Part shown: one piece after another, positions 1-5,059 of the stretch
Layout: each line of letters opens with the position of its first letter
Position numbering within the stretch: the first letter of the stretch is position 1
Assembly: GCA_002898955.1 (NCBI GenBank)
Contig: BEIP01000145.1
Location: forward strand, 1 to 5,059
Source: a bacterium HR39
GTDB lineage: Bacteria; Pseudomonadota; Alphaproteobacteria; Geminicoccales; Geminicoccaceae
DNA: 5,059 nucleotides
Direction of reading: 5' to 3'
Program-made: the position numbers and the translations under genes
The notes under the pieces: generated by a model
The model's database searches: none
What the model saw: the letters and a program-made list of their open reading frames with translations, nothing else
Told to the model about the DNA's origin: nothing

Positions 1-224
1 AAGGTCGGCGAGCCCGTGCGGACGTCGACGGTCACGAGCTTGTCGGAGCCGTCCCCAAGCCCCTCCTCGCCGAGGGTCCAGACGTAGACGAACTCCTCCT
101 CGTCGGTGATCTTGGGAAGCCAGGGCGACATGCAGGTCTCGTCGGCGGAGGCGGGGCGCCAGCCGAGGGACCAGACCGCTCCAGCGGCGAGCGTGGACGC
201 GAGCACCTCCCGGCGCTTCATCAT
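1..224 (-). CDS. SBP56-family protein (selenium-binding protein / methanethiol oxidase), 5' part only
   Basis: The first 74 codons are visible; the rest lies beyond the left edge (family members are usually well over 400 residues). I translated it by hand. The N-terminus MMKRREVLASTLAAGA has a twin-arginine pair (residues 4-5) in an RRxxL context, a hydrophobic stretch, and a likely signal-peptidase site after PASA (about residue 27), so export, probably by Tat, is inferred. The mature start has DETC followed by the family-typical stretch FVYVWTLG (45-52) and GDGSDKLVTVDV (57-68), which is what identifies SBP56. Bacterial members that were characterised oxidise methanethiol to formaldehyde, sulfide and hydrogen peroxide, and a periplasmic form is known. 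The ATG at 224 is preferred to the next ATG at 221 because GGAGG (238-234) lies 9 nt before it. The gene is divergent from moaA. Substrate is not provable from this fragment. Confidence 0.85.
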   Translation of the reverse strand, partial: MMKRREVLASTLAAGAVWSLGWRPASADETCMSPWLPKITDEEEFVYVWTLGEEGLGDGSDKLVTVDVRTGSPT

Positions 225-233
225 GGATGGAAC

Positions 234-238
234 CCTCC
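234..238 (-). promoter_or_regulatory. Ribosome binding site of the SBP56-family gene
   Basis: On the minus strand the bases read GGGGAGGG, with the GGAGG core at 238-234. It lies 9 nt before the ATG at 224 and 12 nt before the ATG at 221, so it favours the first of the two adjacent start codons. Confidence 0.6.
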
Positions 239-305
239 CCGATCGTGCGTACTGTCTGAAATGAGACTGACGAAAGCGGTTGCCGCCGTCAAGCCTCCGC
301 CGCGG

Positions 306-336
306 CGGGACCCTCCGGCGCCCGCCCCGGGTCCCG
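306..336. repeat. 8-bp inverted repeat in the divergent intergenic region
   Basis: CGGGACCC (306-313) and GGGTCCCG (329-336) are perfect inverted copies separated by 15 nt. The repeat lies just upstream of the candidate moaA promoter, where an operator could sit, but in DNA this GC-rich an 8-bp match can be chance. There is no T-tract on either side, so it does not look like an intrinsic terminator. Confidence 0.35.
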
Positions 337-341
337 TGCCC

Positions 342-368
342 TTTACCCCGCAGGGGCGGCGCGATAAT
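342..368 (+). promoter_or_regulatory. Candidate sigma-70-type promoter of moaA
   Basis: TTTACC (342-347) matches 4 of 6 bases of the -35 consensus, and GATAAT (363-368) matches 5 of 6 of the -10 consensus. The 15-bp spacer is shorter than the optimal 17, which weakens the call. GATAAT is a rare AT-rich hexamer in this gap, and it would place the transcript start near 375, giving a leader of about 38 nt. I see no molybdenum-cofactor riboswitch in such a short leader. Confidence 0.35.
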
Positions 369-412
369 CTGCACCCGCACGGCAGGCAGGAAGGCGCAGC
401 CGGGAGGGAGCC

Positions 413-1405
413 ATGCTCGTCGATCCGTTCGGCCGCGAGGTCACCTATGTGCGCATCTCGGTGACCGACCGCTGCGATTTCCGCTGCGTCTACTGCATGG
501 CCGAGCACATGACCTTCCTGCCCAAGCGCGAGCTCCTCACCCTCGAGGAGCTGCTGCGTCTCTCGGACGCCTTCATCGACCTCGGCGTGCGCAAGATCCG
601 CCTCACCGGCGGCGAGCCGCTGGTGCGACGCAACATCATCTGGCTGATCGAGCAGCTCGGCGAGCGGGTGAAGGACGGGCGGCTCGAGGAGCTCACCATC
701 ACCACCAACGGCAGCCAGCTCGCCCAGATGGCCGAGCGCATCGCGGCGGCCGGCGTGCGTCGCATCAACGTCTCGCTCGACACCCTCGATCCGGAGAAGT
801 TCCGCCGCATCACCCGCTGGGGCGACTTCGCGAAGGTCATGAGCGGAATCGAGGCGGCGAAGCGGGCCGGCCTCGCCATCAAGATCAACATGGTGGCGCT
901 CAAGGGGGTCAACGACGACGAGTTCGACCGGATGATCGCCTGGTGCGGCGCCGAGGGCTTCGATCTCTGCCTCATCGAGGTCATGCCCATGGGCGAGATC
1001 GAGGGTGACCGCACCGACCAGTACCTGCCGCTGTCGCTCGTGCGCCGGCGCCTCGAGGAGCGCTGGACCCTCACCGACATCCCCTACCGCACCGGCGGTC
1101 CCGCCCGCTACGTGCGGGTGGAGGAGACGGGCGGACGGCTCGGCTTCATCACCCCGCTCTCCCACAACTTCTGCGAGAGCTGCAACCGGGTGCGGGTCAC
1201 CTGTACCGGCACCATGTACATGTGCCTCGGCCAGGAGGACCGGGCGGAGCTGCGCGAGGCGCTGCGGGCAAGCGAGGGCGACGAGCTGGTCAAGCAGGCC
1301 ATCCTCGAGGGGATCTCCCGCAAGCCGAAGGGCCACGACTTCGTCATCGACCGCCGCCGCAACCGTCCGGCGGTGCGCCGGCACATGAGCGTGACCGGCG
1401 GCTGA
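413..1405 (+). CDS. moaA: GTP 3',8-cyclase MoaA (molybdenum cofactor biosynthesis)
   Basis: MoaA is a radical-SAM enzyme of 330 residues here, a normal length. It converts GTP to 3',8-cyclo-7,8-dihydro-GTP, which MoaC turns into cPMP, the first stage of molybdopterin synthesis in the cytoplasm. The SAM-binding 4Fe-4S cluster motif CxxxCxxC is C21, C25, C28, with GGEP at 66-69 for SAM binding. The second, GTP-binding cluster motif is C254, C257 and C271 (CESCNR then 13 residues to CLG). The chain ends in Gly-Gly (329-330), the conserved tail that reaches the active site. The start ATG at 413 has a GGGAGGGAG ribosome site at 402-410. The stretches [16 protein letters not shown] and RRHMSVTGG are typical of alphaproteobacterial MoaA. 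It is the first of three same-strand genes; no other moa, mob or moe gene lies here. All key residues are present. Confidence 0.97.
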   Translation: MLVDPFGREVTYVRISVTDRCDFRCVYCMAEHMTFLPKRELLTLEELLRLSDAFIDLGVRKIRLTGGEPLVRRNIIWLIEQLGERVKDGRLEELTITTNGSQLAQMAERIAAAGVRRINVSLDTLDPEKFRRITRWGDFAKVMSGIEAAKRAGLAIKINMVALKGVNDDEFDRMIAWCGAEGFDLCLIEVMPMGEIEGDRTDQYLPLSLVRRRLEERWTLTDIPYRTGGPARYVRVEETGGRLGFITPLSHNFCESCNRVRVTCTGTMYMCLGQEDRAELREALRASEGDELVKQAILEGISRKPKGHDFVIDRRRNRPAVRRHMSVTGG

Positions 1406-1410
1406 GCCCT

Positions 1411-1424
1411 CGACGCGCCCGTCG
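1411..1424 (+). repeat. Small hairpin between moaA and the carbonic anhydrase gene
   Basis: CGACG (1411-1415), loop CGCC and CGTCG (1420-1424) form a perfect 5-bp stem 6 nt after the moaA stop. No T-run follows, so it is not a standard intrinsic terminator; it could end or protect the moaA message, or be chance in GC-rich DNA. Confidence 0.25.
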
Positions 1425-1467
1425 CGCCAAGCTAGAGGCGGCCCGGAACCGCACCGGTCCCCGACCG

Positions 1468-2067
1468 ATGCAGATCGACGAGCTGCTCGCCCGCAACCGG
1501 GCCTGGGCGGGGCGTCTCGCCGCCGAGGATCCGGATGCCTTCGCGCGCCTCGCCCACGGCCAGCGTCCCTTCGCCCTCTATCTGGGCTGCTCCGACAGCC
1601 GTGTGCCGCCCGAGGCGATCTTCGACGTGCCGCCCGGCTCGCTCTTCGTGCACCGCAACGTGGCGAACCAGGCGGACGCCCGCGATCTCAACTTCCTGTC
1701 GGTGCTGGAGTTCGGTCTGACGGCCCTCGAGATCGGCCAGATCCTGCTCTGCGGCCACGAGGGCTGCGGCGGCCTGCAGCGGGCGCTCGGCGAACCCGAA
1801 GGCCGCATCGCCGACTACTGGCTCCATCCGGTGCGCGAGCTCGTGCGCACCCACGCGGACGAGCTGCCCGCCGAGCCGAACAGGCGGCTCTCGCGCCTCG
1901 CCGAGATCAACGTCCTCGCCCAGATGCACCGCCTCGCCGGTCTGCCGCTGGTGCGCGACGTGCGGCGGGCGCGGCCGCTCGTGGTCCACGGCCTCGTCTA
2001 CGACGTGGCCACCGGCCTGCTGCGCCGGGTGGCGGTGGACGACGGCAGCGGCCCGCGGCCGGGGTGA
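1468..2067 (+). CDS. can: Beta-class carbonic anhydrase
   Basis: The 199-residue product interconverts CO2 and bicarbonate in the cytoplasm, supplying bicarbonate to carboxylases. The zinc ligands are all visible: C41 and D43 in CSDSR (41-45), and H97 and C100 in CGHEGCGG (95-102). R45 is the partner of D43. FVHRNVANQ (60-68) and the C-terminal VHGLVYDVATGLL (173-185) match the E. coli Can group, though the protein is about 20 residues shorter than E. coli Can. Residues that bind inhibitory bicarbonate in type II enzymes are partly changed: Y38 stands where Trp is usual, while R63 and Y178 are kept. The ATG at 1468 is 62 nt after moaA and has no clear Shine-Dalgarno sequence; no ATG, GTG or TTG lies in frame in the gap, and starting later would cut into conserved sequence. 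It may share the moaA transcript. Confidence 0.95.
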   Translation: MQIDELLARNRAWAGRLAAEDPDAFARLAHGQRPFALYLGCSDSRVPPEAIFDVPPGSLFVHRNVANQADARDLNFLSVLEFGLTALEIGQILLCGHEGCGGLQRALGEPEGRIADYWLHPVRELVRTHADELPAEPNRRLSRLAEINVLAQMHRLAGLPLVRDVRRARPLVVHGLVYDVATGLLRRVAVDDGSGPRPG

Positions 2068-2126
2068 GCGGTCGCACCGCGCGGGCGTGGCGCTGGCGAC
2101 CGCCCCGGCGGCACCTCGGTGAACGC

Positions 2127-2144
2127 CCGCGGACTTGACCGCGG
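2127..2144 (+). repeat. Hairpin upstream of the exported peptidoglycan-binding protein gene
   Basis: CCGCGG (2127-2132), loop acttga and CCGCGG (2139-2144) form a perfect 6-bp stem in the 132-bp gap after the carbonic anhydrase gene. The loop and next bases read TTGACC, which resembles a -35 box, but no -10 box stands at a proper distance. There is no T-run. A role in termination of the upstream message or in the leader of the next gene is only a possibility. Confidence 0.25.
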
Positions 2145-2199
2145 CGGGTGGCGGCGGAAGAAGGCGCGCGGCACGTCCCTGCATCCTCCGGAGCGACGC

Positions 2200-2871
2200 A
2201 TGCGCAGGTTCCTCCCCCTCCTCGCGGCCGCCCTGCTGGCCGCCCCGGCCGCTCGTGCCGCCGCCCCCGACGGCTCCTTCGCGATCCGCGGCATCGGCGC
2301 CAATCCGTGCGGCGCCCTCACCGCGGCAGTGGACGCCAAGTCGCCGGAAGTGGGCTGGCTCGTCCACTGGATCGACGGCTACTTCACCGCGGTGAACCGC
2401 TATCGCGACGATGCCTTCGACATCGCGCCCTGGCCGGGACCGCAGCTCCTGCTGATGCTGGTGGACGCCCACTGCCGCCAGCGTCCGCAGGATCCGCTCT
2501 ACGAAGTGGTCCACCAGCTCGTGCTGCTGCTCGGGCCGCAGCGGCTCACGCAGCCCTCCGAGCCGGTGGAGATCGCCGTCGGCGAGCGCAAGCGCCAGCT
2601 CTACCGGGAAGTGGTGAGGCGCATGCAGCAGGCGCTGATCGACCGGGGGCTGCTGCAGGGCAAGGCCGATGGCGCGTTCGGGCCGAAGACCCGCGAGGCC
2701 CTCGCCGCCTTCCAGAAGAGCCGCGGCCTCGAGCCCACCGGCTTTCCCGACGACCAGACGCTCTTCGAGCTCTTCCTGCGGCCGGTGCTGGAGGAGGCGC
2801 AGAATCGCCGCCAGCACGGCGGGGCGGCCGGCGGCGCCGCGGGAGGCGGCGCGAAGAGCGGCGGCGAGTGA
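2200..2871 (+). CDS. Exported protein with two-cysteine helical domain and peptidoglycan-binding domain
   Basis: The product has 223 residues and no known function. Residues 1-20 (MRRFLPLLAAALLAAPAARA) are a signal peptide with a likely cut after ARA, so it acts in the periplasm. Residues about 26-115 form a mainly helical domain with only two cysteines, C37 and C92, 55 apart, well placed for one disulfide; the layout recalls HdeA-like or Rap1a-like small helical domains, but this is inference. Residues about 134-192 are a PG_binding_1 domain (MQQALIDRGLLQG, DGAFGPKTREALAAFQ, then LEPTG), which binds cell-wall peptidoglycan in other proteins. The tail (207-223) is Gly/Ala-rich and low-complexity. 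The ATG at 2200 is chosen over an in-frame GTG at 2119 because GGAG (2190-2193) lies 6 nt before it and the signal peptide begins at once. No catalytic domain is visible. It converges on gpt. Confidence 0.88.
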   Translation: MRRFLPLLAAALLAAPAARAAAPDGSFAIRGIGANPCGALTAAVDAKSPEVGWLVHWIDGYFTAVNRYRDDAFDIAPWPGPQLLLMLVDAHCRQRPQDPLYEVVHQLVLLLGPQRLTQPSEPVEIAVGERKRQLYREVVRRMQQALIDRGLLQGKADGAFGPKTREALAAFQKSRGLEPTGFPDDQTLFELFLRPVLEEAQNRRQHGGAAGGAAGGGAKSGGE

Positions 2872-2892
2872 GGACGCCCGTCCGCGTCCTCA
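2869..2892. terminator. Bidirectional hairpin joining the stop codons of the convergent genes
   Basis: TGAGGACGC (2869-2877) and GCGTCCTCA (2884-2892) are perfect 9-bp inverted copies around a 6-nt loop, CCGTCC. The first three bases are the TGA of the peptidoglycan-binding protein gene and the last three are the TGA of gpt on the other strand. Both messages would fold the same strong stem at their 3' ends. Neither side has a T-run, so it is not a classical intrinsic terminator; it may work as a T-less terminator, a 3' end stabiliser, or a block to read-through between convergent genes. Confidence 0.55.
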
Positions 2893-3381
2893 GGGATCGC
2901 GGCGGCCGCGCGCCGCGGCGGCGATGGGCTCGGCGTAGCGCCGCTCGAGGTCCCAGGGGAACAGGATCCAGGTGTCCTGACTCACCTCGGTGACGAAAGT
3001 GTCCACCGCCTCGCGCCCCTCCGGCTTGGCGTAGACGGTGGCGAAGTGGGCCTTCGGCAGCATGGCCCGCACCACCCGGCCGGTGCGGCCGGTGTCCACC
3101 AGATCGTCGACGATCAGCCAGCCCTCGCCGTCGCCCTCCACCCCCTTGAGCACCCGCACCTCGCCCCGTTCGGTGTGCTCGTAGGAGGCGATGCACACCG
3201 TGTCCACGAGGCGGATGTCCAGCTCGCGGGCGACGATGTGGGCCGGCACCAGGCCGCCGCGGGCGATGGCGACGATGCCGCGGAAGGGACCGAGCGAGGC
3301 GAGCCGCCAGGCGAGCGCCCGGGCGTCCCTGTGCAGCTCGTCCCACGAGACCGGGAAGAAGCGTTCGTCGTTCCGGCTCAC
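2890..3381 (-). CDS. gpt: Xanthine-guanine phosphoribosyltransferase
   Basis: The 163-residue enzyme attaches phosphoribose from PRPP to guanine, xanthine and to a lesser degree hypoxanthine (purine salvage). It follows E. coli Gpt (152 residues) along its length: [17 protein letters not shown] (11-27), ARGGLVPA (40-47), [11 protein letters not shown] (59-69), EGDGEGW (82-88), the PRPP-binding loop [10 protein letters not shown] (91-100), the purine-contacting lysine K119 in YAKPEG, and W138-I139 in QDTWI. It is cytoplasmic or loosely membrane-associated in E. coli. The start is a GTG at 3381: GGAG (3392-3389) sits 7 nt before it, and the next part already aligns to the family. It starts 17 bp after the cysK stop, so the two are probably one operon. 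The last residues ([10 protein letters not shown]) extend slightly beyond E. coli Gpt. Confidence 0.95.
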   Translation of the reverse strand: MSRNDERFFPVSWDELHRDARALAWRLASLGPFRGIVAIARGGLVPAHIVARELDIRLVDTVCIASYEHTERGEVRVLKGVEGDGEGWLIVDDLVDTGRTGRVVRAMLPKAHFATVYAKPEGREAVDTFVTEVSQDTWILFPWDLERRYAEPIAAAARGRRDP

Positions 3382-3388
3382 CGACGGG

Positions 3389-3392
3389 CTCC
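3389..3392 (-). promoter_or_regulatory. Ribosome binding site fixing the GTG start of gpt
   Basis: The minus strand reads GGAG at 3392-3389, 7 nt before the GTG at 3381. It falls in the short gap after the cysK stop codon, so ribosomes leaving cysK could re-initiate here. No ATG is available near the family-aligned N-terminus. Confidence 0.55.
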
Positions 3393-3398
3393 GCGCGC

Positions 3399-4364
<966 letters not shown>

Positions 4365-4366
4365 AT

Positions 4367-4382
4367 GGGGATCCCCGATCGG
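4367..4382. repeat. Two abutting palindromes at the cysK ribosome binding region
   Basis: GGGGATCCCC (4367-4376) and CCGATCGG (4375-4382) are each perfect palindromes and share two bases. They cover the 5' leader of cysK, including its GGGGA ribosome site. With no loop they would not fold well as RNA hairpins, so if meaningful they would act as DNA sites; chance is possible. Confidence 0.2.
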
Positions 4383-4396
4383 ACACGACGATCCGC

Positions 4397-4424
4397 AGTG
4401 TAAGGCGCGAAGCCGCGCGGTAAA
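4397..4424 (-). promoter_or_regulatory. Candidate sigma-70-type promoter of cysK-gpt
   Basis: Reading the minus strand, TTTACC (4424-4419) matches 4 of 6 bases of the -35 consensus and TACACT (4402-4397) matches 4 of 6 of the -10 consensus, with a 16-bp spacer. The transcript would start near 4390, about 26 nt before the ATG. The spacer holds a perfect inverted repeat, GCGCG-aagc-CGCGC (4405-4418), that a repressor could use. The same TTTACC hexamer appears in the moaA promoter candidate. Confidence 0.4.
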
Positions 4425-4447
4425 GGCAGGCCGCGCCGGCGGGACGC

Positions 4448-4457
4448 TGCACGTGCA
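4448..4457. promoter_or_regulatory. 10-bp palindrome upstream of rlmI
   Basis: TGCACGTGCA is a perfect 10-bp palindrome ending 21 bp before the rlmI start codon and just before its ribosome site. It could be an operator half of a dimeric regulator, but no known consensus is matched and no promoter boxes are clear on the plus strand in this gap. Confidence 0.2.
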
Positions 4458-4478
4458 TCCGCCGAGGACGTCCATCCC

Positions 4479-5059
4479 ATGCCCTATCCCGAGATCCGCC
4501 TGAAGAAGGGTCACGACCGCCGCCTGCGCGCCGGGCACCCGTGGATCTACTCCAACGAGATCGTGCCGCCCGAGGAGCCGCTGGAGCCGGGCAGCCTCGT
4601 GCGGGTGCGCACCGCCGAGGGCAAGGTCTTCGCCGTCGCCTGCTACAACCCCCACAGCCTCATCGCCGCCCGGGTGCTCACCCGCAACAAGGACGCCCGC
4701 ATCGACCGCCGCTTCTTCGAGGTTCGCCTGCAGCGGGCGCTGGAGCTGCGCGAGCGCATGTTCGGCGCGCCCTTCTACCGGCTGGTGCACGGCGAGGCCG
4801 ACGGCCTGCCCGGGCTCGTGATCGACCGCTACGGGCCGCACCTCGTGGCCCAGCTCAACACCGCCGGCATGGAGCGGCTGTGGCCGCTGTGCCGCGAGGC
4901 GCTGCTGCGCGTCGTCGACCCCGCGTCCATCCTGCTGCGCAACGACTCGCCGGTACGGGAACTCGAAGGTCTGGCGCTCGAGGTGCGCATCGACCACGGC
5001 ATCCCGCCCGAGCGGGTGCGCATCGAGGAGAACGGCCTGCCCTTCCACGCGCAGCTGCG
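4479..5059 (+). CDS. rlmI: RlmI-family 23S rRNA cytosine methyltransferase, N-terminal part
   Basis: Translated by hand; 193 codons are visible and the gene runs off the right edge (the E. coli protein has 396 residues). RlmI uses SAM to make 5-methylcytosine at position 1962 of 23S rRNA. Residues about 3-75 form the N-terminal PUA-type RNA-binding domain, with [20 protein letters not shown] (9-28) and the beta-rich [20 protein letters not shown]. Then comes the middle domain with [20 protein letters not shown] (99-118), the family hallmark, and the start of the strand-rich region before the SAM-binding domain, [10 protein letters not shown]. The SAM motifs and catalytic cysteine lie outside the window, so the exact target is inferred from family. 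The ATG at 4479 is supported by GAGGA (4464-4468), 10 nt upstream. It is divergent from cysK. Confidence 0.92.
   Translation, partial: MPYPEIRLKKGHDRRLRAGHPWIYSNEIVPPEEPLEPGSLVRVRTAEGKVFAVACYNPHSLIAARVLTRNKDARIDRRFFEVRLQRALELRERMFGAPFYRLVHGEADGLPGLVIDRYGPHLVAQLNTAGMERLWPLCREALLRVVDPASILLRNDSPVRELEGLALEVRIDHGIPPERVRIEENGLPFHAQL

Noticed and set aside
225..300. TTGACG (292-287, minus strand) as the -35 box of the SBP56-family gene
   Set aside because: The -35 match is good, but no hexamer 16-18 bp downstream resembles a -10 box (best is CAGTCT), so a promoter is not supported.
361..412. Molybdenum-cofactor riboswitch ahead of moaA
   Set aside because: The leader from the candidate promoter is only about 38 nt, far too short, and no such fold is apparent.
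221..1384. Long open frame on the minus strand opposite moaA
   Set aside because: It lies opposite a clearly conserved moaA, its product is an unrecognisable Ala/Gly/Arg/Asp/His-rich chain, and such antisense frames are expected in very GC-rich DNA.
2119..2199. Upstream GTG start for the peptidoglycan-binding protein
   Set aside because: It would add 27 arginine-rich residues ahead of a clear signal peptide; the ATG at 2200 has its own GGAG site 6 nt upstream.
1432..2817. 461-codon minus-strand open frame opposite the carbonic anhydrase and peptidoglycan-binding protein genes
   Set aside because: It spans two real genes and the gap between them, has biased low-complexity composition and no family motif; it is an antisense shadow.
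2820..2868. GGC-rich repeat tract as a separate repeat element
   Set aside because: It encodes the Gly/Ala tail of the exported protein in frame and shows no regular unit.

Overview
The window carries six protein genes plus the start of a seventh-type end gene: two genes run off the edges and five are complete. It is very GC-rich, codons end mostly in G or C, and long open frames are common on non-coding strands. MoaA, CysK and Gpt all resemble the versions I know from Alphaproteobacteria (for example the MoaA ending in MSVTGG and the CysK ending AERYLST). I infer a high-GC alphaproteobacterial chromosome, perhaps Rhodospirillales-like; the order is a guess.

Layout from left to right. Positions 1-224 (minus) hold the 5' end of a secreted SBP56-family protein (selenium-binding protein / methanethiol oxidase). 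A 188-bp divergent gap follows. Then come three plus-strand genes: moaA (413-1405, molybdenum cofactor step 1), a beta-carbonic anhydrase (1468-2067), and an exported protein of unknown role with a two-cysteine helical domain and a peptidoglycan-binding domain (2200-2871). Facing it are two minus-strand genes, cysK (4364-3399, O-acetylserine sulfhydrylase) and gpt (3381-2890, xanthine-guanine phosphoribosyltransferase), 17 bp apart and probably co-transcribed. After a 114-bp divergent gap, rlmI (4479 onward, 23S rRNA cytosine methyltransferase family) runs off the right edge.

The genes are mostly housekeeping and do not form one obvious pathway. A weak sulfur link exists: methanethiol oxidases release sulfide, which CysK can assimilate, but the two genes are 3 kb apart and not co-transcribed. 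I see no mobile element, CRISPR array, tRNA, rRNA or toxin-antitoxin pair, and no clear undescribed system. The most striking structural detail is a perfect 9-bp inverted repeat at 2869-2892 whose outer ends are exactly the stop codons of the two convergent genes.
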